A DNA stretch of 64,000 nucleotides from Lithospermum erythrorhizon (taxonomy: Eukaryota; Streptophyta; Magnoliopsida; Boraginales; Boraginaceae), in NCBI GenBank assembly GCA_019722365.1, contig JADFUC010001517.1, positions 186,001 to 250,000 on the forward strand. Direction: 5' to 3'. The translations under genes were made by a program, and so were the position numbers. The first letter of the stretch is position 1, and the number at the start of each line of letters is the position of its first letter. The notes beneath the pieces were generated by a model that saw only the letters and a list, made by a program, of their open reading frames with translations, was not told the origin of the DNA and did not search any database. This document shows, piece after piece, positions 35,830-49,280 of this stretch.

Positions 35830-38729
35830 TTTGTGGATAAAATTGGAAGTGAAGCTTTTGATAGGGAGATAGAGAAGGAGCGTTTGGATAAAAATGTGTT
35901 GATATGAAGAAATGAGATTGAAATGTGACTTTAAATTGGGACAACAAAAGGAGAAACGGACAACATATGAAGCGGCAAAATTATTATTAGATCCAGCTCA
36001 CCAATGGGCAACACTATACACACAATTGCACAGAATCTTTTAAATAAACGACAATTTCATTTTAACGTAAACTTTCTAACTATTACACTCGCAAATGTAG
36101 CAATACTATTTCACATCCAAAACCTAACACTATTTGTGCTGCAAGGTGATACAGCTCATGTGTTTGCTTTTTCAGGTCTTTTTGTCCAAATGGAAAATGG
36201 GGGGGATAGTGGGGGAGGTAATCCAAATTTTTTTATTGTGTGAATTAAATTGGACTAGATAAAAAAGTTGATTTTTATTATGATTGTGAAATATGGTGTT
36301 ATATAGCTAAAAATGTATACCTAACAAGTAACAACATAGAAATTTTCATATGTTTTTGTATATCGAATACAATAAAATCAATAGAGAAGATAATTAAGTC
36401 AAATTAATATTTGGGCTTTTATGGATCAACCATATAAAGCTTCACTATAGAGCATGCATCTTTATATGTAATATGTATTATTTCCTTGATCTATTTTAAT
36501 TGACGTTTTTGTTTTTTAATGAAGATCAAGTTATATACTAATTGATTTGCACCCAATCAAGACTTTTGGGAAAGAATGATATTATGGACAGAGTACTCCA
36601 TCAACTTGATTTGTTGACACGAGTTCGACTTATAACTTTCACCAATAATTAAAGTGCGTAATATTCAACTCAAGTAACAAAACTAATTCATTTTTACCGT
36701 AGACACACATAAGTCTTTTCAAGTATATATGTAATATTTGGCTCGAGCAACTTTTTAATTATTAAGGAGAAATTGATTACTATATTTTGTATAAAATAAG
36801 TTAAAATTGCAAGGTTTACTCCAAATTTTTAAAAGTTGAGAGGGGTTGCTTTAATTTCTTCCAAACTCCTCCATTGATTTCTACGTAAGCATACATGCTA
36901 AGTTTTTCTTAAATGGATGGGTGGACACGAATGAGCTCAAGCAAACAACCCACAAGGCCACGACGAGCAAAACTATGGCACTATATTGAGCATTGACAAG
37001 CAAGGTATGGGTAACAATGTGAGCACGTTATGATTGACATGTGATATGATTGCATGCATGTTGGATTCACACAAGGGACTTTCAAAGACTTAATCAAGCA
37101 ACCAAGAATAAACACCTTCGTTAACTAGATTTAGGACATGTTTGTTAATTTTGAAAACTGAAATCCGAATCTAAAGGCTAACTAGTTCATAAATTTCCCA
37201 GGTGATGGCTACTCTCGGAGATGGCCAAAACAACCTACGTCTATCAGGTGCCAAAAAATAATACAATTCTTATTGAGACAATTTCGAAGGGCATTATTCC
37301 AATCTTAATCCTTGCTAATTTATGTTAAATTGTTAGATGTGTTATTGGACATTTGACTCTATGGTCATCATTGGAAAACTGTGAAAGATGAACTCTAGAT
37401 ATCATTTGATCGACAACACAAGGATCACTAACTGGCAAATGTCGATTGACTACACGAATACAATCTGCTGATGAAAACCTCCCGCTTCCTGAAGCATTAG
37501 CTTCTCCATTTAAACAACCAAAAGTTTTAATAGATTAATTGGTGTCATATATCATAGCATCAAAGATTTCAAATCATAGCAAAGATATATTTTACTTCCT
37601 ATGGGTGTACTAATTTTTATTACAATTTCAACTAAAAATTATATACATGAAGCTAAATTTGTCTAGAAAGTATGATGTATAATTAACAATATTTCATCAA
37701 ACTTGTAAAAAAAAAATTTAATGTTTATTTCAAACTACCACTTCGAATGACGTAGATCCGCCCGCAGCCTTTCTCCCAACGAAGTAACGGTTGCACTGGC
37801 CCTGCATGGCGCATTTAGCTGCACTCGATTCCCACAGCAGAACGCATTTTGCCGATAGCGAGCAGTGTCGCATTTCGCCCATAATGATGGGCAATTGTTG
37901 CACTTTGGTCGCCCCCACAGAACACAGTTAGGTACTAGTTCGTGACCAAAATACAACAATTACGCTATCTCTGGTGATCAAATGCTACGCGCCTAAACCG
38001 CCACTATCGGCGATTAAACGTAACTCATACCCACTATCTTAGAAAGATTTCGAGTAATTAACTCTCTCTCCCAACTACCATTGTCATTGTCATGTTATGT
38101 CCAGAATCATCAGTTTCCTGTTTAGTCATAGCATACCACATGGCTCATGTTCTCAACTTTAAACCCCCTTTCACAATACTAAATCAATTATCTGCCTAAT
38201 AACTTGGAGCAAATTATAATAGGTGAATACCCATTTTTCATCTCATCACCGTGTTTAATCTTCCTGCAGAAAATATAAATTGAAAATTATTGATACAAGT
38301 CACAACAGAAACTCATACTATATATCCTACAACCAAAGTTCAATCCCAGCTTTCCTTGCATCATTTATATAATAGTAAAAAATAAAATTTCAATAATATT
38401 ACATAAACTAATAATGATTTCCCTTTTAGCAATCAAACGAGATATAAAAAAAAATATAGATGATTGAGTAAAACCAAGAATCGTTGATTTAACAAATTTT
38501 GTAACCTCATTGACACACATTACTTCAATTTTTATCAAAATTATCATATTAATAGTCTCTACTTAGTAGAATAAGACTTGATTTGGTTGGTATCATATTA
38601 ATAGTAAAATATAAAAAAAAAAATATCATGATATATTTTTCTACAAGTATTATAGAAAATATATGAAAATAGTCTTAGAAGTGAGGGAAGTGATTATTTG
38701 TAGTACATTAGAAACTCTTTAAATTAATA
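35830..38729. other. Intergenic region without a recognised gene
   Basis: Holds the promoter side of the SPIRAL1-like gene (about 35830-36000), then AT-rich sequence. An isolated GC-richer patch at 37735-38040 has open frames of 60-75 codons on the minus strand but no recognisable motif. Nothing else is seen. Confidence 0.5.
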
Positions 38730-38987
38730 CTCCCTTCGTTTTCTTTATTTGTCATTCTAAATATTTACATATAGATTAAGGAAAATAATGAGTACTCAGA
38801 AAGTTCATTGAAAATATAAAATGACAATTATTTAAAATGATATCATTAGTTGGTTAATAATTTCATAATAAAAAATAGTAAAAAAGTACATTAAAAATAT
38901 AGAAGTACAATTTTCTATACTAGAATAACAAATATTTTGAAAGAAAAAATATAGCTTAGAACGATAAATAATTAAAAAGAAGGGAGT
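38730..38987. mobile_element. Stowaway-like MITE, 258 bp
   Basis: TA-flanked (38728-38729 and 38988-38989). The ends are ctcccttcgttttctttatt and, complemented, ctcccttctttttaattatt: terminal inverted repeats of about 30 bp with differences. No coding sequence. Confidence 0.8.
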
Positions 38988-39369
38988 AATTGATGAATTA
39001 ATAAAAAAATCGATCTTTAACATTAATAAACTATTTAAATTAAGACTTGATAAACTAAGAACTGAATAAATTAATAAATTTTATTAATACCAACAGTATT
39101 AATTGAGTAGTGTGCCACACAAAGTTTTCTAAGCCGGTCCTCCGCCTAATGGAATGCCTCGTTAGTCTGTCTTGGAGTATGATTCTAATTTTGGAAATCT
39201 ATAAATTCATGTTTGATTCAGACCCAAGCAAACCTAACATAGCCAAAAACTATATTTCTTCATCTCGATTTTTATTGTGTGTTTCCATCTTCAATTCCAT
39301 ACAACATCTTCCAGGTATTCATCTTTTTCATACTCCTATCAACGTATTAGTTAAATAGACTATTCTAAA

Positions 39370-39859
39370 TGTAGAAAACTCAAACTTTGATCAAGAACTA
39401 TGGCAGCATATTACAATAGAAAACAATGAACTTGAAAACTTTGAATAAGATGAATTAATATTGAGACTCAAGGTCTTGAATGATTACAATTATAATTTAA
39501 TGTTTATATAGTCTTGTGATTTCAGCTATAAATAATAAATACTAAATCAAGACTTTATAATCTGATTGAGATCAGATTTCTATTCAATCTATAGAAAAGA
39601 AATTAGCTAACAACTCTAACTACTCTACTAACTTCTCAGCCAATCATGCAGTGCTGCGTATCGCGTATTCTTTAAGCTGACTAGAGCTGCTCACATGCTT
39701 CTCACGTGCTTCATTTAATCATCCTAGCCGTTGCCTCACGTGGCTATCACATATTCAAACTTTTATCCCCCATTCGATTGCCTTAGAGATGAACGAATCC
39801 TAGCAATCAAATGTGAACAATTATTCACAAATCAGCTGCAATTAATCACTAGTTTTACA
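39370..39859 (-). repeat. Copia 3' LTR
   Basis: Read on the minus strand it starts TGTAAAAC directly after a purine-rich tract (cttgaggggg) and ends TTTCTACA, 490 bp. A TATA-like 'actatataaac' (about 39500-39512) lies in its second half, followed by a polyadenylation-type region. It adjoins a Copia RNase H coding remnant, which fixes its identity and orientation. No second LTR was found in the window. Confidence 0.75.
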
Positions 39860-40505
39860 CCCCCTCAAGATGGGAGTGAAAGACGTCTTGCATTCCCAGC
39901 TTGGACGTCAAATTCTAAAAAGGCTCTATAGGCAAAGGCTTAGTGATAAATCCCAACTCGTGTTGCAAGCTGCTTACTGCGCCTTAACGAACTCAATACT
40001 GATACTCACTATATGACACCATGCTGTTCTTCATAAAAAATTGGATTGGAAGTAATGTGTAAGGCCGCTTGATTATCACAACCACAAAGCAATGGGAACT
40101 GGATAACTTATAGACAAATCTTTTAACAAATAAGTAATCTATTGCAGCTCACAAACTGTAGATGCCATACCATATTCAACCTTCGCCTGAACTTGACATT
40201 AATTTTTTGTTTAAGCTTGTCTTCTCCAATAGATTAGCTGACTTGCCTGTGACAAATGCGTAAAACCAGCTATGACCTCCTTTGTACTGTAACAAGCCTG
40301 GGCTTTGCACTCACAATATGCCACCAGTTGTAACTTATCATGTCTATGATAGTATAACCCTTTAGCAGGGGCACCTTTCAGATACTTAAGAATGTGCACT
40401 GCCTTCTAATATATTTCTTTGGAAGATTGCACAAATTGACTTAATCACAGACCGCATAGGTTATACTGCCTAAGGAACCAAGCGCATAGCACTTTCTCTA
40501 TCACC
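39860..40505 (-). pseudogene. Copia pol remnant (end of RT and RNase H)
   Basis: Minus-strand text in order: PKKY (about 40420), ILKYLKGAPAKGLYYHRHDKL (40330-40395), LQLVAYCE, then AEVEYGMASTVCELQ, ITYLLKDLSI, CDNQAALHITSNPI (near 40050) and LGVQAGNARRLSLPS close to the purine tract. This is the usual Copia order YLKGxPxKGL, SSAEAEYRAMA, WxxxLLxDL, CDNxAAxHIxxNPxFHE. Frame changes and a stop break it. The part right of 40505 is unrecognisable. Confidence 0.8.
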
Positions 40506-43500
40506 TTCTATAATGATATATTCAATGTGGGCCACCAAAGGAGAATTATTTTCTCTCCATCACCCACTAAACCTTCAAGAACACACACTTTCATATCACA
40601 ATTCTCATAAATCCCCTTCACATTCAAATCCTCCCCAAACTTCTCTCAAAAATTCTTACACTACAAAGTTCCCTAAAATAAACATGTCAATTCTTCTCAA
40701 AGAACGTGTTGGCGCAATGCTGGGGCGTGCCAGCAAGTTAACTCGCATCAACTCGGGGAGCGGCCTTCGCTGTTATCCCTCCTCCGGTTATGTCACCGGC
40801 GTAAGAAACAATCACCCCACGTGTCAAAATCACAAATGGAAACCCAAGTGACATGCAAGAGATACCAAGGTCTCAACCTATAAGAATTCCCCAAAGAAAT
40901 CAAACCAAGTTCGATTTTATGACAGTGACAACGTAGAAGGCATAAACCCAAATAAAACTCCTAGGTTCAATACTTGTTTCCACTCTCGATGAAGATAGCC
41001 TATTGAAGCCGAAGTCACTGGATGCATGACAGAGGTTAATCCACCCTAAAACACCCTCTGGCGAGTCCGGGGCCCAAATTGACGATACTCGGCCCTCTCT
41101 CAAGAGCCAACCTTGGCAAAATTTCTTTCTAAAAAGAAAGGTGGTAGAATCAAGAGGGTACTGCGAAAACAGGGGGCTCCAGTGAAATTTGTTCGAAAAC
41201 CCGACTCCTCGGCCGTTACAGGCTAAGATATTTTACAATATGGTCAGATCATCGACTGCTAGTAAAAGAAGTGATTAGGCTGGGGCCAAACCCCTGCAGG
41301 GGTTGCCATGAGAGGCAGTTTAGGAGATTCTTCCAACACCGATGCAATTGCTGACTGGAAGACCTTTGGTGAATAAAGTCACTTTTGAGAAAGAGAGAAG
41401 AGAAAGTGCGGAAGCATAAGACCAAAGGAAAGAGTGCAAAGTTTGTCCCAATAAAGAGTGGATCGAGATTTCTCGAATCCCAAGAGCAAAATGAAAAGGT
41501 GACAGTTTGTAATTACGATACATTAATCTCTTCCTCCGATTTAGACAAAAGTGGTCTTGAAGTTACAGTGAAAATTAAGTAGTCAATGACTCTCGAAATC
41601 GAATCAACAAATGTAAGATCAAGCCAAGGAGTGAAAGAAGTGTGAGGCTGACGGGGTTGAACAATTTACGGGGCGCAGCATGCCGCTAGTGGAAGTTTCA
41701 AGGTGAACATCTCGCCCGAGAGATTTCTCGGGTCAGAGGTCACCGCGCAACAATCAAACCTATCGATATTCTTCTACAGGAGGTCGCCTAACTGACATGA
41801 AGTGAGACATCGGGCCTCATTGGCCATCATCGTCGTGAATTCATTTCTGTCGCCCGCTTGATGAAATCGAGCAAACCCGGGGCCTTGCGTATCATGCGTG
41901 AAATTTACGACACATCTTTTAAACTAATCCCACGGGTATCAACAAACATTACGGTTCAAGGACGGCGTTCAACAGAGCTATCTCAAGCTCGGGTGATATC
42001 ATCGGTAGAGCCGATACGGGAGCTCGGGCGTTTGACCGCCAAAAAGCGGCGCCGCAAGCCTCTTGTCTCAGACACAGACCACAAAGCCTCTATTGCTAAT
42101 CTTCGTTCTACTCAAATAATACAAACGTTGTCGAGATTCGGGGCAAGAATGTTTGCTTTGTGACGGGTCGGAGCACGTGTTGAATATTGAAAGATCATCT
42201 TTTGATCGTTGGTGGATCATGCCAAGCTGGTGGGCTTAAATCGAAGCCCATCGGGTTTCCTAAGCCTTATCTCATTTATCACAATGTTATCCGTGATGTT
42301 CTCAAGCACTGTATCGTGAAGATGCCAAGTCGCCACCATTAGCTTTTACAAGCTCATTAAAGGAAAGATGCGGTGGATGTCACGTGGAATATCGAGTCCT
42401 CTCCGAACCTCCGCACTGGAAATGTCGCCGAGCTCTTGCTCAAAGCCCATGAAGACGAATGGGTTGGTCAGTTAGAGATCCAAGCTAAGACTCGTCTGCA
42501 GCCTGAACCTGAATCTCAAGATTGGTTCTCTCAGGCCTTAGTCAACTATCCGGCTGCTCCCTCGCCGGTACTTCCTCTCCTCGGAGACGTGGGCCTCCTT
42601 CCTCTTCTCATGCATTGTACATTTGTTTTCAGGGCTTTGGGTCCGTATTTTCAAAACAACAGTGAGTCACTCTACTACTACGTTATTATTACCGCTTTTG
42701 ATGTCGCATTGCGGTTGATGGTTCACCGCCGTTGTTGATCGTTGTTTTAACACTGCGGTTTATCCGGGCTTTCATCTTTCAGCAGGGATTTGTCATGAAA
42801 ACTTACCCAAAAGCGGGGAGCTCTGTTAGCGCGATTGACGAAGTTTTCTACGACCGCTTGACTGCTGATGGCCCGCACAATGAAGGGTTAAGGGACTTTA
42901 TTCGATCATGTTAAACGATGAAGGGCTCGGCCAGATCACTTGGCTTATCGGGCCTCATAATTCCGGCATAAGTCCTGCTTTTCTATCCAAATCCATGCGA
43001 AATTGCTCGGATAGTCGTATGAGTCTAACAAAAAGCGCAAAGCTGGCTTAGATCTACTTCACTGCATGAAAGCGGAGGATCTTCATCAAATATCATTCCA
43101 TACATTGCACCGAAAACCCTGTATTTTACATTATATACAAGCGTTAATCATTAAGCAATTATCGAAGACAATTTAATAAAAAATAGCATTGCTTAAATTG
43201 AAGAATAAAAAACTGCTTTTGTTTTAGTGTGATTGTGTTTTGGTAAGCTAGTGAGCACTTCTCCGATCTTCAAACTAATGTATTTATCACAACACCTTTT
43301 AAGTACAATCCTTCTCCATTTATTCGACCCAACACTCAGCGAGCGCCGATCAAGTGATCCTACTTAACTCTATAGCCGGGCTGCTAGTTGCGCGGCCATG
43401 AAACGCGGATCATTTGTGTTCATTACCAGAATAACTCATTTTATAGCGAAAAATTTCGTCAAAGAACCCCCGCACGCAGTTTTGGTCCTAACCCAGTTAC

Positions 43501-43700
43501 CACTTCTGTGCTTCTTTACTTTTGTATACTTTCGTTGGGCTATCAACTCCAGATTGATTGGCTTGACGCAAGAATCGATAAATACGGCGCGATAGCTTCA
43601 CTTTTTCAAAGCTTTATGGTATTAAATAGACCAAACTCCTCTTTGTTTTTCATCAGAAATCAAAGTGAGCGACATTCTTTTTGTTCTTGATTTTATGCAA
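40506..43700. other. GC-rich mosaic without recognised gene
   Basis: Composition differs sharply from the AT-rich surroundings. Open frames up to 121 codons occur on the plus strand at 41858-42163 and 42373-42738, but no motif chain of RT, integrase, protease, transposase or a cellular gene could be read. Text at 41040-41220 (ctcggccctctc, ctcctcggccgtt) looks like LTR-retrotransposon material. I treat the block as retrotransposon debris with many small errors. Confidence 0.35.
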
Positions 43701-44292
43701 ATTAAAGAGGATCAATATTGTGTATGCTGTGTTAGGTGTTAAGGTAGTTCGAGATTGATTTATAGTTTGGAGGTTAGGGAACAAATTTTAATAAGTGGCG
43801 GTAAATTTATCTTTTATGGAGTATTATTTTAATTTATAAATCAACATTTAATGATTTTGAAATCTAAAATAATAAGAATATAATAGTCAAATCAATATTT
43901 TTAGACAAGTATATAGAGATTTTAAGATCGGCGTTTAGCAGCCACGTAAAAAAAGTGTTGAATTAATTAAATTTAAACTATTAATGATTTTAATAAATAG
44001 ATCCTAAGAGATTGGATAGTTTACTTAATAACCGAAACTAAATTATAACGAAATCTGAATACTGAAAATATTTACTAAGTTTTGATAACAAACAACCTTA
44101 ATCAAGAAGAATGGCTTATTTGGAAACATGTAGGGAATTACAGAGGCATTGTTGCCATCTGTTTATGTATATGTTGTGCAGTTAATCACTAGTTAGTTTT
44201 GTTGTTGCTGCAAATGCAAAGGGAAAACACTGCGCTCCAATTATAGCAAAAAACCAGAGGCTCTTGTCTTCTTCATCGAGCAAAAACCGTTA

Positions 44293-44294
<2 letters not shown>

Positions 44295-44374
<80 letters not shown>
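44295..44374 (-). tRNA. trnL-UAG: tRNA-Leu (anticodon UAG)
   Basis: Minus strand begins GACAGTTTGGCCGAGTGGTC and ends GGGTTCAAATCCCACAGCTG + TC. The anticodon loop tttaggc is in a CCAGA/TCTGG stem, giving UAG. The acceptor stem is 7 bp with one G-T pair, the variable arm is long as expected for Leu, and the A and B boxes are intact. Length is 80 nt including the discriminator A. No intron and no CCA. A T5 terminator follows within 10 nt. Confidence 0.97.
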
Positions 44375-45915
44375 AGATAAACGAATTTTGGCAAAAGTAC
44401 AATTTCTATAAACAAATTATCTAACCATACCAAGAATGGAACTAAGGGTGCCCTCTTTACTGCTGACTTGTAATTGAAATAAAATTCTAATTTTATGAAA
44501 TTTCAATTCAATACAATTCTATGAAATTTTGAACTTTTGGTATTTCTGACAAAAACTATAGAAATTAAATGGAATTGTAATTCTTATGTTTGGAATTTAT
44601 TTCTTATTCTTTATTGATGTTGAACATTATAATTTCGGGCGATCCGCGATCCGGTACCATATTTTCAATGTGTTTCGTACCCGGACAATATTTTTGTCCT
44701 GTTTCTACCGATAATCAAATTTGTGCCCAATTTCTACCCAGACATATTGTTGGCTCGTTTCCACCACAGATTCATTCCTCAAATTCATTTCAAACGTAGA
44801 CCATATTTTTCTCGCCCATTTCCACTCATGAACATAATTTTGACCCGATACCACATTTTCTCTCTGCCGATAAGACACTGTATTGTTCCCTGCCTTATAT
44901 GAATAGCTCTTTTTTAATTTCAACATATATCAAGTTAGCGCTTGCATTTAACAAGCTTTTTCTTGTTCAGTCATTGACTGTTGGCTCGGGCTCGTATCCC
45001 GCATGGATGAATGTTCAAACAAGTGCTACAAGTGTTAAACGATGCAAGTTTGTTTTGTTGTGCTCCTCGCGGTTCTGGGCCTCGATGGTTTCGCGGGGAA
45101 CACAAGTATAGTAATTATTTTTTTTAATCGATTTGCGAATGGCAAGTGTTGGAGTTTTGCATGACTGCCATGCACACAGTTAATCGAAGCTGCAGGATTC
45201 TTTGCATTATGGAAGCGGCACCCTGTAAGATCTTTTCCGTAAATCAAGACCAAAACCCTATGATTTCTTACTATAAATGGACGTGCCTTCTTGAAGATGC
45301 GAACTAACGAAAAAATGTTTTGCTACAAAGTTCAATCTAATATTTATAGCCCGGATGTATCGAAAGTCGATTCGGTGAGTGAATGTGTGGTTGTGGAGTT
45401 TACTCTGCTCTTCTAACACTATTGTATTTATCGCTTATAAGACTAAGTCAGAATAACCTCTTAAAAGTATTTATTTCTCGTTGTATCAGGATCGTGCGCT
45501 GATAAATGAGCAGAATAAAAGTATCCTATTTCATATAATGGGCGTTAGTTAAAAGGCCAATTGATGCGAAAGATCACCGTGTTCCTACTAATAACTTCAT
45601 CTTTATAAGGTTTTTCCTGGGCTTCGTTTGCCCTCAAACGTAAGTGCTGCTTAGGCACCGAATCGCTACCATTTTCTATGTGTCATTTATTTCGCTTATC
45701 ACTATTGAAAATTCGTTATTGTTTTAACTCGGCTGATTGACAACCGCACTTCCTGAGTTGGTTCACACTTTCATATATATTGATCACAAAAAAAGTAGTC
45801 TCCATAATAGTTGTGGAACTTAGAAGTTCTAGCATCACAGTCAAAAGAAATACTACTGTAGGATTCATTTACAACAAGATTTTGAAAAATATTATCATTA
45901 GAACTAACATTTGAC
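44375..45915. other. Intergenic region without recognised gene
   Basis: AT-rich with a GC-richer part at 44640-45260 holding short open frames on both strands. No motif is recognisable. 44640-44840 has several partial repeats of 'ccatatttt...cccg.ttc.ac' type text. Confidence 0.4.
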
Positions 45916-45919
45916 GGCC

Positions 45920-46490
45920 TTTTATATGAATGTTTTATTTAGTTGATGCTCTTCATTGAAATTGTTCCACACTTTACTTCTTGTGATATCGACGGAGTAC
46001 CTAGCGAAGACCTGTGAGAAAATCAAATCAGTGATGAAGCAAATAGTTGATGGCCTCCTAATTTTTGCTAGTAGCAAGCCAGTGAAAATAATCTCAACTA
46101 ACAAGATTTCAATACGGTTTACAAAGAAAAGAGTCATATTATTCTGAAGCAATTGTCCAGAACAATAAAAAAGGATTAGATCAAAAGGATTGTGTCCATG
46201 TAATTGCCATTTATCTAGTTGTCGAGGATGAACATTTATGGTTAAAAGGATTGAATTGTTTCATGTTTGAGAGAAATATAGTTTCAAAAGCTTTTTGTAG
46301 TAGGCGTATTTGAAGTTTTATTAGAATGTATCTGATTGTCCATACTTGATTTATATAGCATTCATCCGAGAAATCAGTTGCTTCCCATTGTAGACACATT
46401 TGTTGAAGATGATTTTGTTCCTAAAAAGCCAAATATTCCATAGAGTATCACAAGAAACAACAAATCATTTCAAATAAATGCATGTGTCGT
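45920..46490 (-). pseudogene. LINE (non-LTR retrotransposon) 3' remnant
   Basis: The minus strand reads LWNIWLFRNKIIFNK at about 46395-46440, the hallmark near the end of plant LINE ORF2 (zf-RVT region, e.g. LWxIWKxRNxxIF). Downstream frames continue with broken, RNase H-like text to about 45920. Multiple frame changes. Identification rests on a single strong motif plus context. Confidence 0.5.
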
Positions 46491-47198
46491 CCAAGGCGGA
46501 ACCAAGCGGTGTGTGTGTGGGGGGTTGTGCCTGCAGATTTTTCAAATACATTTGTAATGTTGTTTTTGCTATCGTAGAGTAAGTGTGTGTTGTGGTTTTT
46601 TAAATCTATTCTTTGCTTTCAATTCTATTTCTAATGTTTTTTCCTCTCAAATTACCCCTTGCCCTTTATTTTGATCCTGGTTCCACCAATTACTTCCGTG
46701 ATGTTAATAGTTAGATTTGCCACATTGTTGTGAAACTCCTTCCTAAGGGCTTAATTTATCCTTTAAATCAAAACTAAAAGCGTTTGATGGACTTGTTGAA
46801 TGATAATTGTGTACGTATCTCCTTGCATTGTATTCATGTCATCATTCTAACTTGTGATAGACTTAAGAGTTGTAGGGTACATTTCACATAACAAAATGAT
46901 ATCGAAAGGGAAATGTAGAGGGTGGGTGGGGAGGGGCAGTTTTGAAGCATTTTTGTTACCTTTTATTTTATTAATATCAAGTTAAGTTAAAAGAAGGCCA
47001 AAGTGTTTTTCCCAAAACATCAATATTTATTCAATTTCACCATCTGAAGTTCATTTATTAATATAAAAAATAGCTGTAGGGGGAAAACTGAGCAAAATTA
47101 GTTTAGTGGATAAATCAAAATGATAAAATTGTACAATTTTAATATTGCATAATTCAGAGGCAAATGAAATTAAAGGAAACTATAAATTAAAGATATTA

Positions 47199-47432
47199 TC
47201 ATCATTCCTAAAAGATTGTCACATTTTCCTTTTTATGGTCAAAGATTAACAAATTTTACGATCTTCATTTGATATCCAAAACTTATTTAAATCTAAATTA
47301 TCATAATAATAAAGTATGTTGCAAATACTATATATTGATATATTTTTCCTAAAATAAATATATACCATACATTAAAGTTATTAATTTAAATCATTAAAAT
47401 CAAACGCGACAATCTCTTAAAAATTTTAAGAG
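47199..47432. mobile_element. Stowaway-like MITE, degenerate, ~234 bp
   Basis: The inner terminal text 'cctaaaagattgtcacattt' at the left and its rough complement 'aaacgcgacaatctctt' at the right match the MITEs at 54934 and 62230. The middle has the family's 'ttgatatatttttc' sequence. The outer ends have drifted. Confidence 0.5.
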
Positions 47433-49280
47433 TATTTTTGCAACATACTTTTATTAATATGATCATTTTAATTTATATTTAAATTAAAATTAAAAAATTA
47501 TATATATGAACATAATAAAATTTACTAATTTTAGTCATTAGAAAACAAACTAAAATATTGTGATGAATATATTAGGTGTATATATTTTTATGTAATATGT
47601 GATACGGAATACTTCGTACGGAATACTTTCGTACTCCGTATATCTTTAAACAAACGAAGCATTTTAGCTTAGTGGTCCCTCAAATCTTTTGGACAGCAAA
47701 ATCTACATTTATTAGTTTCTGGTGACTTACGTAGTAAGAATAGTAAGTGGACCCTTTACATAGAAATTCCAGAAAATGGTCTTTTGTATTTCTTATATTT
47801 AAAGCAATTTCTCCATTCCTTAATCTAAAATTACTTTCCCAAAAATAAAATTTATTTTTTAGGTTTTCATTTTATCAAATTAAGTAAAAAAAAATTTGCG
47901 AAAAACTTTATTCATAAATGCTAAGCCAATTCTTCTTTAAACTTCAGACAAACGATGTAGGAATAATACACGCAAGATTATATCTTCTATCAAAGATACC
48001 ACCGACAGTAATCCTATACCCAAAGCGGATATTCGATCAAAACCCGACTTTGATGACTCACCTGGTTTCATTCAGTCGGATTCGTAAAATTATTTTTCTC
48101 GGATTTTAAGAAAACGTAATTATCCGACTCATAAATTTCATGATTCATACCCGCAAACCCAACTCATTTTAGCTTTTTATGTTCTTATGTGCTAAATTGT
48201 CCGGCAGTCCTGCTAATTCGGCTCTTCGACGTCCGGCCAAAAGAAGATTCTGATACCCGCTTTTTCTGAATGTATTAAACAAATTGACTCAAAAATAAAA
48301 GAATTGCTCGATAACCAAACAACATGTTAATAATTCCACCGATCATCCCGACTGAAGCTCACCGATAACAACACTAAGCCTCATGCACGGCTCAAAAGTT
48401 TCTGCCGGACATGGTTCTCGAAATTATAAAAATGGAAGCAAACGCTTCTAAATATTATAAAACATTTAAAGAAACAATGTTTTAAAATTATGTTATGGCG
48501 CTAATTAAATATATATTATAAACAAACACTATTATATAATAAAATATAAATATTCCAATAACTAAATTATACATAAAAGAAAATATTTTAAAATCAATAT
48601 ATTATGTAATTTAAAATGCTTGAAATAAACTTTAATGAAAATTTGGACTTTGAAATAATATATTTTCTGAATTAAATATTTGAAAATATATATAAAAAGT
48701 TCAATTTGAAAGGTGATTAATGTACAATTGTAATTATCTGCATCGCTCGAAATTTCTGAGTCATAATATAATGAAACTTCTATCTAGCAGGGAAACATAA
48801 TCTAAAACAACAAATCCTAATCTACTCACTCTTAAATTGATATAGCAAATTAACAAAATTTTGTCTTCAAGAAATTATAATCTAATAACAACTCCACAAT
48901 ATTTTTTCTCAAAATAATAATATGAGATATTATCTAACAAAAGATAAAATAAAATCACATATCTTGAAAAATAACCATAAATATTTAACGTTTTGCTGAA
49001 ATAAACTAATTTTAAATTACATAAACGTTTTGTTTCTATAAGTTCAAAAATAGAAACTTTTCGAATGTTTCATAGGAAACGTTAGAAAATTTGATCAATG
49101 CTCCCATGCATATTGGCTTAAAAGGAAAAGTTTGAGATATCTAATTTCATGAACACAATCCAACTAACCAACCGATAAAGATTCAGTCTCCATAAAGGGA
49201 AAGTTATGGTCCATGAGGAATTTTGTCCATTAAGTTCATTAAGGTGGTTTTCCTCGCTATTATAAATTTGGTTGAAAGTG
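47433..49280. other. AT-rich intergenic region
   Basis: Mostly A+T with no gene seen. A small repeat 'tacggaatactttcg' is present twice in tandem, followed by its partial inverse, at 47603-47640. A moderately GC-rich patch at 47990-48420 has no readable motif. Confidence 0.5.

Noticed and set aside
36004..36243. Plus-strand frame of 79 codons beside the SPIRAL1-like promoter
   Set aside because: No conserved motif, low-complexity end, and it overlaps the AT-rich promoter side of a divergent gene.
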